Shown: positions 1 to 8,543, counted from the first letter of the stretch. The stretch: DNA of 64,000 nt from Caulobacter sp. NIBR1757 (GCF_027912495.1 NZ_CP115463.1:434001-498000), one strand, 5' to 3'. Translations and numbers: made by a program. The notes: generated by a model from the letters alone, not told the origin.

Positions 1-512
1 ACGAAATCCGCGCCGTCGTGCCGAACGCCAAGCTGACCTACAACAACAGCCCGTCGTTCAACTGGACCCTCAACCTGCGCGGCCAGGTCCGCAAGGAATG
101 GATCGCCAGCGGCAAGATCGCCGAGGACGCCTATCCCGAAGGCATCAAGCTGATGTCGGCCGATCTCGACACCGACGAACTGGGTCTCGAGACCGACCGC
201 CGTCTGGCCGCCTTCCAGGCCGACATCTCGGCCCGCGCCGGGGTGTTCCACAACCTCATCACCCTGCCGACCTTCCACCTGACCGCCAAGTCGATGGACG
301 AGCTCAGCCGTGGTTACTTCGGCGACGACCGCATGAAGGCCTACGTCAACTCGGTGCAGCGCGAGGAGATCCGCCGCGGCGTCTCGGCCGTGAAGCACCA
401 GCACGAGGTCGGCTCCGACCTCGGCGACACCTTCAAGGAGATGGTCGCCGGCGAGCGGGCCCTGAAAGCCGGCGGCCACGCCAACACCATGAACCAGTTC
501 GCCAACGCCTAA
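1..512 (+). CDS. aceA: Isocitrate lyase, C-terminal part (5' end outside window)
   Basis: The reading frame is open from the window edge (first full codon at base 3), leaving 169 C-terminal residues. Isocitrate lyase cleaves isocitrate to glyoxylate and succinate, the first step of the glyoxylate shunt. The conserved family segment NNSPSFNW lies near the visible start and is part of the substrate-binding region in this family. The tail carries KHQHEVGSDLGD, a segment typical of the family's C-terminal half. Malate synthase, the second shunt enzyme, follows 400 bases downstream, which supports the call. The N-terminal half, including the catalytic cysteine loop, is not visible. Confidence 0.93.
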   Translation, partial: EIRAVVPNAKLTYNNSPSFNWTLNLRGQVRKEWIASGKIAEDAYPEGIKLMSADLDTDELGLETDRRLAAFQADISARAGVFHNLITLPTFHLTAKSMDELSRGYFGDDRMKAYVNSVQREEIRRGVSAVKHQHEVGSDLGDTFKEMVAGERALKAGGHANTMNQFANA

Positions 513-537
513 GGGCCCGCAACACAGGGAGACGACG

Positions 538-771
538 ATGACCAAGCAGCCTGCCTTCACCCCGGCCGCCATGCCGGACTCCAACAGCCGCGAACGCGCC
601 ATCGAGCGCATCGCCGAAGCCTCGCACCGCCTCAACGAAGCCGTGCGCCGGGCTCTGGACGCCGGGTATTCGGTCGAACTGGTCCGCGCCTCGCGCTGCC
701 ATGACGGCTCGGGCAACTGGGGCGACCAGATCGTCCCGACGATCCGGGAAAAGGACGTGGCTAGCGCCTGA
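538..771 (+). CDS. Small conserved-looking protein between aceA and aceB
   Basis: This is a 77-residue soluble protein with no signal peptide or membrane segment. An ACAGGGAGACGACG stretch just upstream of the ATG gives a good ribosome-binding site. Residues 15-45 look like an amphipathic helix (RERAIERIAEASHRLNEAVR), followed by a compact tail ending near GNWGDQIVPTIREK. It starts 25 bases after the aceA stop, so it is probably co-transcribed with the glyoxylate-shunt genes. I do not recognise the family. A role linked to the shunt is only inferred from position. Confidence 0.7.
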   Translation: MTKQPAFTPAAMPDSNSRERAIERIAEASHRLNEAVRRALDAGYSVELVRASRCHDGSGNWGDQIVPTIREKDVASA

Positions 772-778
772 TCCCTGA

Positions 779-859
779 GGTGACTGTCCTCCGGCGCAGC
801 CGGATGACTGTCACCGTTCGCGCCAAACGGTGACAGTCACGCTGCGCGAGACAGTCACC
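779..859. repeat. Nested palindrome upstream of aceB
   Basis: The outer arms GGTGACTGTC (779-788) and GACAGTCACC (850-859) enclose a perfect 14-bp inner inverted repeat (805-818 with 826-839, core GACTGTCACCGTT). The whole can fold into a long two-tier hairpin in the aceA-aceB gap. A second G/C hairpin (CCCTCCCCC with GGGGGAGGG, about 872-895) follows before the aceB start. It could be a mobile palindromic repeat or a post-transcriptional element for the shunt genes; the sequence alone does not decide. Confidence 0.75.
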
Positions 860-913
860 CACCCCTGCCAACCCTCCCCCATCGAGGGGGAGGGCTTTCT
901 ACGGACGTGCTGC

Positions 914-2494
<1,581 letters not shown>

Positions 2495-2510
2495 GCGAAT
2501 TCCAAAACTC

Positions 2511-2629
2511 CGATCATCCCGACGAAAGTCGGGACCCAGTGTCTCCCGGCGGATCCGAGTTCAGTACTGATCAGCGCCACCTCGTCATCGGGTTTGCCAG
2601 CTGGGTCCCGACTTTCGTCGGGATGATCG
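2511..2629. repeat. Intergenic inverted-repeat element (family C)
   Basis: Perfect 29-bp arms (2511-2539 and 2601-2629, core CATCCCGACGAAAGTCGGGA) enclose a 61-bp centre. Each arm itself holds a smaller hairpin (CCCGACGAAAGTCGGG). The element fills the gap between the convergent ends of aceB and the DUF1801 gene, where it could act as a bidirectional transcription stop. Only one copy is visible in this window. Confidence 0.85.
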
Positions 2630-2645
2630 GGAGTAGGGGCGGCGC

Positions 2646-3032
2646 CTATTTCTTCTTCTTCGCCATATTCAGCTCCACCGCCGCCCGCACCAGCGCCTTG
2701 AACGCCGCCTCGTCGATCTCCGCCCCCTGCGGGATGTCGATCGCCCGGCGGGCATTCCCCTCCAGGCTGGCGTTGAACAGTCCCTTGGGATCCGGCAGCG
2801 AGGCCCCCTTGGCGAAGGTCAGCTTGACCGCCGCCTTGTAGACCTCCGCGGTGGTGAGGATGCCGCTGTGTTCGAACACCGGCACGCCGCGCCACTTCCA
2901 GGTCTCCTCGACCTCGGGATCGGCTTCATGGATCAGCTTGCGCATCCGGGCCAGCGTTTCGCCGCGCCAGTCGGGAAGGGACTCGATCTTCAGGTCGATC
3001 AGCTGGGAGGGTGTAGGTCCATCGGTCGTCAT
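2646..3032 (-). CDS. DUF1801-type protein
   Basis: This is a 128-residue soluble protein beginning MTTDGPTPSQLIDLKI. It carries the DUF1801 pattern: an N-terminal amphipathic helix with WRGETLARMRKLIHEADPEV, then EETWKWRGVPVFEHSGIL, then a lysine-rich end (AKKKK). Family members are small and often lie beside ArsR/AHSA1 genes; no biochemical activity is established. The ATG at 3032 lies 8 bases downstream of the preceding gene's stop, so this is the third gene of a minus-strand operon starting at 4182. The longer open frame upstream is antisense-type noise over the neighbouring gene. Confidence 0.8.
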   Translation of the reverse strand: MTTDGPTPSQLIDLKIESLPDWRGETLARMRKLIHEADPEVEETWKWRGVPVFEHSGILTTAEVYKAAVKLTFAKGASLPDPKGLFNASLEGNARRAIDIPQGAEIDEAAFKALVRAAVELNMAKKKK

Positions 3033-3040
3033 CGTCGCTT

Positions 3041-3862
3041 TCACATCTTCTCGCCAGGCAGGCTGGCGGCCTGTTTCACCCAGTCGCTGAACCGCGCCTC
3101 GTCCAGCTCTCCCTCGTGGATGTCGAGGTAGCGAACGTTTTTCTGTTTCGAGGTCCCGGGCGGCATCGGCTCCAGGGCCTCGCCCTTGAAGAAGGCCACC
3201 TTCACGTACCTTTTGAAGCAGTGGAAGCTGAGGAACCAGACGCCCTCCTCGACGCCATAGAAGGGCGAATTCCACTTCACCGCCTTCTTCACGCCGGGAA
3301 CAGCCGCCTCGATCAGGGCGTCCAGACGCACTCCCAGCGGCTGCTGCCAATCCGGCATGGCGGCGATATAGGCCTGCACCGGGGCGTCGCCGTAGCCCTT
3401 GGGGATCTGCGGATTGCCGCCAGAGAGGCGTTTGGGCTCGCTCATGCCGTCCAGGACCTGTTCCAATTTACCCAGGAAGCCGGGCCAGCCCTGCAGGGCG
3501 CCGCCGAAGGCCTGGCGCTGCTTCGGCCGGAAGCCGGACTGCTCGACGCGCAGGTGCGTGCCGGCGGCGGTCGGGGTCAGGGTGAAGGTGACGACGCTGG
3601 TCAGGTCAAAGGCCGGGTCGTCGTGTTTGTGGTTCCAGCTGTAGGACAGGATGCGCCCGGGCTCGATGTCCAGCACCTCGCAATCCAGCACCCCGCCCCA
3701 TTCGCCGCGCAGGGTGAAGCGGTGGCCGAGGGTCGGCGCGAAGTCGGTCTTCATCAGCCATGCCTCCATCAGGTGCGGCTGGGTCAGCGCCCGCCACAGC
3801 TTTTCCGGCGGGTGGCCGATGTCGCGCTCGACGACGACTGAGCGGGTCTGGGTCTCGCTCAT
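3041..3862 (-). CDS. SRPBCC (AHSA1-type) domain fused to a DUF1801 domain
   Basis: This 273-residue soluble protein has two modules. Residues 1-140 form an AHSA1/SRPBCC helix-grip domain (VVVERDIGHPPEKLWRALTQ, GRILSYSWNHKH, GTHLRVEQSGF). Residues 150-270 form a DUF1801 domain (VQAYIAAMPDWQQPL, KWNSPFYGVEEGVWFLSFHC, HEGELDE). SRPBCC domains bind hydrophobic ligands. The start codon overlaps the stop of the ArsR gene (ATGA), implying translational coupling. A stand-alone DUF1801 gene follows, so the operon holds two such domains. The exact ligand is unknown. Confidence 0.85.
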   Translation of the reverse strand: MSETQTRSVVVERDIGHPPEKLWRALTQPHLMEAWLMKTDFAPTLGHRFTLRGEWGGVLDCEVLDIEPGRILSYSWNHKHDDPAFDLTSVVTFTLTPTAAGTHLRVEQSGFRPKQRQAFGGALQGWPGFLGKLEQVLDGMSEPKRLSGGNPQIPKGYGDAPVQAYIAAMPDWQQPLGVRLDALIEAAVPGVKKAVKWNSPFYGVEEGVWFLSFHCFKRYVKVAFFKGEALEPMPPGTSKQKNVRYLDIHEGELDEARFSDWVKQAASLPGEKM

Positions 3863-4182
3863 TGGTCCATCCTGTTCAGCAGGTCTTCGAGGCCATCCAG
3901 CTTGCGATGCCAGAACCGGCGCATCTCGTCGGTCCAGTCGTTGAGGGCGGTCAGGCTGTCTGGCCGGGCGCTGTAGTGGGTGAGCCGGCCGTCCGGCCGG
4001 TCGCTGACCAGCCCCGCCGACTTCAGCACGCCCAGGTGCTTCGACACCGCCGGCTGTGAGACCCCGGCCCGGGCGGTGATGACGCCGACCGTCTGCTCCC
4101 CCTCGCGGCAGAGGCTCTCGAAGATCGCCCGCCGGGTCGGATCGGCGAGGGTTCGGAACAGCTGGTCGGTGACGGTCGACAT
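3859..4182 (-). CDS. ArsR-family winged-helix repressor
   Basis: A 107-residue DNA-binding protein with the ArsR fold: TLADPTRRAIFESLCREGEQ, then the recognition helix region GVSQPAVSKHLGVLKSAGLV, then the wing (DGRLTHYSA). No CXC metal site is visible, so it is of the non-metal type commonly paired with AHSA1-domain genes. It is first in a three-gene minus-strand operon (ArsR, SRPBCC-DUF1801, DUF1801) and diverges from a LuxR-type gene. An inverted repeat just upstream (4189-4220) is a likely autoregulatory operator. Confidence 0.88.
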   Translation of the reverse strand: MSTVTDQLFRTLADPTRRAIFESLCREGEQTVGVITARAGVSQPAVSKHLGVLKSAGLVSDRPDGRLTHYSARPDSLTALNDWTDEMRRFWHRKLDGLEDLLNRMDQ

Positions 4183-4188
4183 CGAAAA

Positions 4189-4220
4189 CGATAACTCGTT
4201 GGCTATAGGTTATCGATAAC
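4189..4220. promoter_or_regulatory. Candidate ArsR operator
   Basis: CGATAAC (4189-4195) and GTTATCG (4209-4215) form an inverted repeat with a 13-base spacer. The right half also belongs to the perfect 12-bp palindrome GTTATCGATAAC (4209-4220). The site lies 7-38 bases upstream of the ArsR start and inside the divergent gap to the LuxR-type gene, a standard place for autorepression. Confidence 0.55.
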
Positions 4221-4278
4221 TTCCAGGCTATGGATCGTCAAGCGTGATTCCCGTCCGAACTTCTCCTAAGCTCAACCC

Positions 4279-4701
4279 ATGCGGCGGCACTGGAAACAGC
4301 TCGTGGTCTATGGCTCGGTGCTCGGCGCCGGCGCGCTCGGCCTGCAGTGGATGGACTACAACCGTCTGGCCCGCGCCCATTCGACGGATTTCTACATCGT
4401 CCTGACGGCCTTCGGCTTCCTGGCCCTCGGCATCTGGGTCGGCGCCCGGCTGATCAGCGGACCCAGGCCCGCCCCGTTCGACGGCAACCCGCAGGCCCAG
4501 GCGGCGCTGGGCATCAGCGCCCGCGAACTGGCCGTGCTCAAGGAACTGGCGGCCGGTCACTCGAACAAGGAGATCGCCCAGCGGCTGCACGTCTCGCCCA
4601 ACACGGTGAAGACCCACATCGCCCGCCTGTTCGAGAAACTGGAGGCCAGGCGACGCACCGACGCCATCGCCCGGGCCCGGGACCTGGGGCTGGTGCCGTA
4701 G
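4279..4701 (+). CDS. Membrane-anchored LuxR-type transcription regulator
   Basis: This 140-residue protein has two N-terminal membrane segments (about residues 8-24 and 38-58) followed by a LuxR/GerE helix-turn-helix (residues 78-138: ELAVLKELAAGHSNKEIAQR, VSPNTVKTHIARLFEKLEA). There is no receiver or ligand-binding domain, so any input must come through the membrane part or a partner. It diverges from the ArsR operon and is followed by an inverted-repeat element and then a DUF4199 membrane protein. LuxR-HTH and DUF4199 genes are sometimes neighbours, so that gene may be its target or partner. Confidence 0.85.
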   Translation: MRRHWKQLVVYGSVLGAGALGLQWMDYNRLARAHSTDFYIVLTAFGFLALGIWVGARLISGPRPAPFDGNPQAQAALGISARELAVLKELAAGHSNKEIAQRLHVSPNTVKTHIARLFEKLEARRRTDAIARARDLGLVP

Positions 4702-4702
4702 A

Positions 4703-4882
4703 ATCCTCCCCCGTTTACGGGGGAGGGGGACCGCGAAGCGGTGGAGGGGGCGAGGGCCGTGCGCGATCATAAAACGTGTAGCGACCGCCTAGGCTCGGTG
4801 GGCCCAGCGCGTTTCACTCGCCCCCTCCACCACGTGCGTATCCGCACGCGGTCCCCCTCCCCCGTAAAAAACGGGGGAGGAT
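4703..4882. repeat. Intergenic inverted-repeat element (family A, copy 1)
   Basis: A 180-bp element whose ends are near-perfect inverted repeats (ATCCTCCCCCGTTTACGGGG at the left, matching the right end at 4882). Each end is itself a hairpin and is followed by an inverted GGAGGGGGCGAG / CTCGCCCCCTCC pair. The same terminal pattern (TCCTCCCCC...GGGGGAGG, then GGTGGAGGGGG) recurs at 16095-16249 and 52688-52904. It starts 2 bases after the LuxR-type gene's stop. Confidence 0.85.
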
Positions 4883-4969
4883 GGCGAAAATCACCCTTTC
4901 GGGCGATTGGCGAACCCGGTTCCCCGACGCCTGATGAGCGCCTAACCTCAAGCCCAAGGGGAGGCTCAC

Positions 4970-5512
4970 ATGCTTCGCAGGATTCTGTTTTTCGGCGCCA
5001 TCGCAGGCGTCATCGCCGGCGCGCCCATGCTGGTAATGACGGCTATTTCCGGCGGCAAGACGCTGTACGAAGGCGGCGTCTATCTCGGCTACGCCACCAT
5101 GCTGGTCGCGCTCAGCACGGTGTTCGTCGCCATCAAGCGCAGGCGCGATGTCGAGGGCGGCGGGGTGATCCGGTTCTGGCCGGCGGTCGGCCTGGGCCTC
5201 GGCATCAGCCTGGTGGCCAGCCTGTTCTATGCGGCCGCCTGGGAGCTGACCCAGGCCATGAGCCAGGTCGATTTCTCGACCGTCTATGCCGACAATCTGC
5301 TGGCCGACCTCAAGGCCAAGGGCGCACCGCCCGAGAAGATCGCGTCCACCGCCGCCGAGATGGCCAGATGGGCCGAACTGTACAAGAATCCGCTGATCCG
5401 CATTCCGATGACGATGAGCGAGATCCTGCCGGTCGGGGTGCTGGTGACGTTCGTTTCGGCCGCCCTGCTGCGCAACAGCCGCTTCCTGCCGGCGCGCCAG
5501 GCCGCCGCCTGA
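4970..5512 (+). CDS. DUF4199 membrane protein
   Basis: A 180-residue integral membrane protein with four predicted membrane segments (about residues 5-26, 38-55, 70-92 and 150-170) and a soluble loop (about 95-148). The pattern matches the DUF4199 family, whose function is unknown. AAGGGGAGGC upstream of the ATG is a good ribosome-binding site. It lies downstream of the membrane-bound LuxR-type regulator, separated by a repeat element. Confidence 0.8.
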   Translation: MLRRILFFGAIAGVIAGAPMLVMTAISGGKTLYEGGVYLGYATMLVALSTVFVAIKRRRDVEGGGVIRFWPAVGLGLGISLVASLFYAAAWELTQAMSQVDFSTVYADNLLADLKAKGAPPEKIASTAAEMARWAELYKNPLIRIPMTMSEILPVGVLVTFVSAALLRNSRFLPARQAAA

Positions 5513-5571
5513 TCGGTCAACCAAAAGCCGGGTTTGTGCGTATCTATGGGACCACCCTGAAGGATACGCGC

Positions 5572-6171
5572 ATGCTCCGACGCTTGATGATGGCGGCCCT
5601 TGCCGGTCTGGCCCTGCTGGTCCCGGCCAGCGTGATGGCCAAGCCCCTGCCGAAGACGGCCGTCGCGGTGTTCGCCGGCGGCTGCTTCTGGTGCATGGAA
5701 AACGACATGCGCGGCATCCCGGGCGTCATCAAGGTCGAGTCCGGCTACACCGGCGGCCATGTGAAGAACCCGACCTACCGCGATGTCACCGGCGAAAAGT
5801 CCGGCCACTACGAGGCGGTGCGGGTGACCTACGATCCGGCCCGGTTGCAGTACGACTATCTGCTTTACCGCTACTGGCGGCTGGTCGACCCGACCGACAC
5901 CGACGGCCAGTTCTGCGACCGGGGGCCTTCCTACCGGCCGGCCGTCTTCGTCGCAGGCGCGGAGCAGCGGAAGATCGCCGAAGCCTCGCGCGCTGCCGCC
6001 GGCAAGCGGCTGAAGCGCGGCAAGATGGCCACCCCGATCCTCGACCTTGGCCCCTTCTGGCCGGCCGAGGCCTATCACCGCGACTACGCCAAGCGGAACG
6101 CCGCCGACTACCATGCCTACCGCGCCGCCTGCGGGCGTGACGCGAAGCTGCGGGCGGTGTGGGGGAACTAG
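5572..6171 (+). CDS. msrA: Peptide-methionine (S)-S-oxide reductase, exported
   Basis: MsrA reduces methionine-S-sulfoxide in proteins. The catalytic motif GCFWCMEN, the substrate-pocket segments GYTGGH and YWRLVDPTDTDGQFCDRG, and AYHRDYA near the C-terminus are all present. Residues 1-23 form a signal peptide (MLRRLMMAALAGLALLVPAS, cleavage near VMA-KP), so this copy should act in the periplasm. The ATG at 5572 is chosen because it begins the signal peptide. The mature length of about 176 residues fits the MsrA domain alone, with no fused MsrB. Confidence 0.93.
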   Translation: MLRRLMMAALAGLALLVPASVMAKPLPKTAVAVFAGGCFWCMENDMRGIPGVIKVESGYTGGHVKNPTYRDVTGEKSGHYEAVRVTYDPARLQYDYLLYRYWRLVDPTDTDGQFCDRGPSYRPAVFVAGAEQRKIAEASRAAAGKRLKRGKMATPILDLGPFWPAEAYHRDYAKRNAADYHAYRAACGRDAKLRAVWGN

Positions 6172-6292
6172 AGGCGGTTGTCGCCGGCCCCGCGCTGGAG
6201 TACAGCGCTTCCTGCGTATCCACTTTCCCAAGCCGACATGACCCTTGGTCTGACCCTCGCCGTCTTCTGCACAGCCGCCCTGACGGCTGTGT

Positions 6293-6363
6293 CGGCGCGC
6301 GCCATGACCATTATGATGTCGATTAAAACCCCCAAGCCAGGGACGGGACGGCGCGCGCCATAG
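6293..6363 (+). promoter_or_regulatory. Candidate leader peptide / attenuator leader
   Basis: A 19-codon ORF (6304-6363) reads MTIMMSIKTPKPGTGRRAP, rich in Met, Ile and Thr at its start. The 13-base sequence CGGCGCGCGCCAT overlaps its start codon (6293-6305) and is repeated exactly over its stop (6349-6361). Each copy is self-complementary, so the two can pair around the ORF or fold alone. A strong intrinsic terminator follows 30 bases later and precedes an operon containing an ACT-domain protein. The arrangement resembles translation-controlled attenuation, but translation of the ORF is unproven. Confidence 0.4.
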
Positions 6364-6392
6364 CCAGCACGCCGACGGATCGCAAGATCGCA

Positions 6393-6427
6393 CCCCGCTC
6401 CCTTCACAGGCAGCGGGGTTTTTTATT
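6393..6427 (+). terminator. Intrinsic terminator
   Basis: The stem CCCCGCT / AGCGGGG (6393-6399 with 6412-6418) has a 12-base loop and is followed by TTTTTTATT. It lies 33 bases upstream of the next start codon rather than directly behind msrA, so it may be the terminator arm of an attenuator as well as the end of the msrA transcript. Confidence 0.85.
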
Positions 6428-6460
6428 GCGCGCCGTCGGCCCTACCCAAGGACCGACACG

Positions 6461-6802
6461 ATGACAGAGACCCTCTCCGATCCCGCCCCTTCCGATGCGG
6501 GCAGCCCCGCCCGGCTCGCCGGCCAGCGGTTCGCCCAGGCCCTCGCCTGGACCGACCTGATCGCCGTCACCGCCCGCGTCGAGGCGACCCTGCACGCGGC
6601 CGGCAGCCTGGAGGACCTGTTCGCCCTCGAGGCGGGACTGGGCGCCGGCTTTCCGGAGCGGCCGCCGGTCTGCGAACTGATGTGGGCCGGCGAGGCGGCC
6701 GATATCGAGCCCTGCGGCCTGCGCCTGGCCGCCTTCGACGACGCCGGCCGGGTCCTGCTGCGCAAGAGCTACCTCGTTGGTGGGGCCGACCATGCCGGAT
6801 GA
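6461..6802 (+). CDS. Hypothetical protein, first gene of the ACT operon
   Basis: A 113-residue soluble protein of unrecognised family. The N-terminal half is helical (RLAGQRFAQALAWTDLIAVT). Residues 88-107 (CGLRLAAFDDAGRVLLRKSY) loosely resemble a strand-turn segment of L-serine dehydratase, but the rest does not, so this is not called. It lies just behind the terminator at 6393-6427 and overlaps the next gene by 11 bases, so the two proteins are probably made together and may work together. Confidence 0.65.
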   Translation: MTETLSDPAPSDAGSPARLAGQRFAQALAWTDLIAVTARVEATLHAAGSLEDLFALEAGLGAGFPERPPVCELMWAGEAADIEPCGLRLAAFDDAGRVLLRKSYLVGGADHAG

Positions 6803-7103
6803 CGCCAAACCGCTCAAACCGCCCTGCGCGGCCGGCCGGCTGCACACCTTCGTCGTCGATGTGCATGAAGAGCCCGACACCCTGATCCGGGTGCTGGGGC
6901 CGTTCGCCGTGCAGGAAGCGCGGATCACCGGCATCCGCCTGGACCCCGGTCCCGCCGGCCTGTCGATCGCCATCGAGGCTGCCGGCGTCAGTCCCGAACG
7001 GGCGGAGCTGATCGCCCGCCGGCTGGACGGGCTTGCGGCGGTGCGCCGGGTCGGGCTCGGTTGGCGCTCAGACCCCTATGCGTTGCCAAAAGAAACGGGC
7101 TAG
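6792..7103 (+). CDS. ACT-domain-like small protein
   Basis: A 103-residue protein whose core (residues 15-90: LHTFVVDVHEEPDTLIRVLG through VRRVGLGW) has the beta-alpha-beta-beta-alpha-beta layout of an ACT domain. It resembles the small regulatory subunits of acetolactate synthase (IlvM type). ACT domains usually bind amino acids and regulate enzymes. No catalytic acetolactate synthase gene is nearby. The ATG at 6792 is preferred over an in-frame TTG at 6777. It overlaps the upstream gene and is followed 9 bases later by the MATE transporter. Confidence 0.6.
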   Translation: MPDDAKPLKPPCAAGRLHTFVVDVHEEPDTLIRVLGPFAVQEARITGIRLDPGPAGLSIAIEAAGVSPERAELIARRLDGLAAVRRVGLGWRSDPYALPKETG

Positions 7104-7112
7104 TCTGACATC

Positions 7113-8543
7113 ATGGACAAGCCGGCCGCCGACATCGCCCCCGCTTTGACGCCGGTGTTCAATCCGGGCGCGATCGCATCACCGCCGATGCCGGCCAATC
7201 CGCTGCTGACCGCGCCGGTCGCCTCGACCCTGGTCAAGCTGGCGGCCCCCAACCTGCTGGGCATGATCGCCAGCACCGCCGTGTCGATCGCCGAGACCGC
7301 CTACCTCGGCCATCTGGGCGCCGAGCCCCTGGCGGCGGCGGCGCTGGTGCTGCCCTTCATCATGCTGATGGGGATGATGAGCGCCGGGGCCATGGGCGGC
7401 GGCGTCTCCTCGGCGATCAGCCGGGCGCTGGGCGGCGGCAATTTGCAGAGGGCGCGGGATCTGGCCCGCCATGCCCTGGTCATCGGCCTGGCCATGGGCC
7501 TCGGTTTCACGGTGGTCCTGAGCCTGCTGGCCGGACCGCTGTTCCATCTGCTGGGCGGGCGGGGCGAGACCCTGCGGCTGTCGGTCGCCTATGGCAGCGT
7601 TGTCTTCCTGTCGGTCTGGCTGATCTGGCTCAGCAACATGTTCGCCTCGGTGCTGCGTGGCTCGGGCGACATGGTCCGCCCGTCGGTGGCCCTGATGTCG
7701 ATGGCCGCGCTTCAGGTGGTGCTGGGCGGCAGCCTCTGCTTCGGCTGGGGCCCGGCGCCGCAACTCGGCATCGTCGGCGTCGGCCTGGGCCAGGCCATCG
7801 CCGGGGCGCTGGGCGCCGCTGTGATGTTCCTGATGCTGCGATCGAAGGGCGCCAAGGTTCCGCTGACCGTGCGCGGGCCGCTGCGGCGCGAGCTGTTCGC
7901 CGACATCCTGAAGGTCGGCGGGCCGGGCATGCTGTCGCCGATCCAGACGGTCGGGGCCATCCTGGTCATCACTGCCATCGCCGCCCGCTTCGGCACGGCC
8001 ACGCTGGCCGGCTACGGCATCGGCTCGCGGCTAGAGTTCCTGTTGGTGCCCATCGCCTTCTCGGTCGGGGTCGCCTCCCTGCCAATGGTCGGCCTGGCCA
8101 TCGGGGCCGGCGACGTGGCCCGGGCCCGCAAGGTGGCCTGGACGGCGGGGGCCATCGCCGCCGCGGGCCTCGGCTCGCTGGGCCTGCTGCTGGCCATCTT
8201 CCCGCAGCTGTGGGTCGGCATCTTCACCCGCGATCCCGGGGTTCAGGCGGCCTCGGCCCTCTACCTGCGCTTCGTCGGTCCGGCCTTCATCTTCTTCGGC
8301 CTGAGCCTGGCGCTCTACTTCTCCAGCCAGGGGGCGGGCAAGGTCTGGGGCCCGCTGCTGGCCGGCACCGGCCGGCTGGTGCTGATCGCCGTCGGCGGCT
8401 GGATGCTGATCCAGTTCGACGCCCCCAGCTGGGCCCTGTTCGCCCTGGTGGCGGCCGGCATGGTGACCATGGGCGTGCTGACGGCGGGCGCCATCGCCCT
8501 GACGCCCTGGGGGCCTCAGCCTTCCCGCGACAAGGTGACGTAA
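7113..8543 (+). CDS. MATE-family efflux transporter
   Basis: This 476-residue integral membrane protein has about 12 membrane segments arranged as two similar halves. MATE signatures include the small-residue-rich first helices (NLLGMIASTAVSIAETAYLG), VSSAISRALGGGN in the first half, and GVASLPMVGLAIGAGD in the second half. Family members export cationic drugs or metabolites using Na+ or H+ gradients; the substrate cannot be read here. It begins 9 bases after the ACT-domain gene, so it may belong to the same operon. Its 3' end overlaps the convergent next gene by 28 bases. Confidence 0.92.
   Translation: MDKPAADIAPALTPVFNPGAIASPPMPANPLLTAPVASTLVKLAAPNLLGMIASTAVSIAETAYLGHLGAEPLAAAALVLPFIMLMGMMSAGAMGGGVSSAISRALGGGNLQRARDLARHALVIGLAMGLGFTVVLSLLAGPLFHLLGGRGETLRLSVAYGSVVFLSVWLIWLSNMFASVLRGSGDMVRPSVALMSMAALQVVLGGSLCFGWGPAPQLGIVGVGLGQAIAGALGAAVMFLMLRSKGAKVPLTVRGPLRRELFADILKVGGPGMLSPIQTVGAILVITAIAARFGTATLAGYGIGSRLEFLLVPIAFSVGVASLPMVGLAIGAGDVARARKVAWTAGAIAAAGLGSLGLLLAIFPQLWVGIFTRDPGVQAASALYLRFVGPAFIFFGLSLALYFSSQGAGKVWGPLLAGTGRLVLIAVGGWMLIQFDAPSWALFALVAAGMVTMGVLTAGAIALTPWGPQPSRDKVT

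Noticed and set aside
6461..6802. Truncated L-serine dehydratase
   Set aside because: Only one short segment (GLRLAAFDDAGRVLLRKSY) resembles that family; the remainder and the length do not fit.
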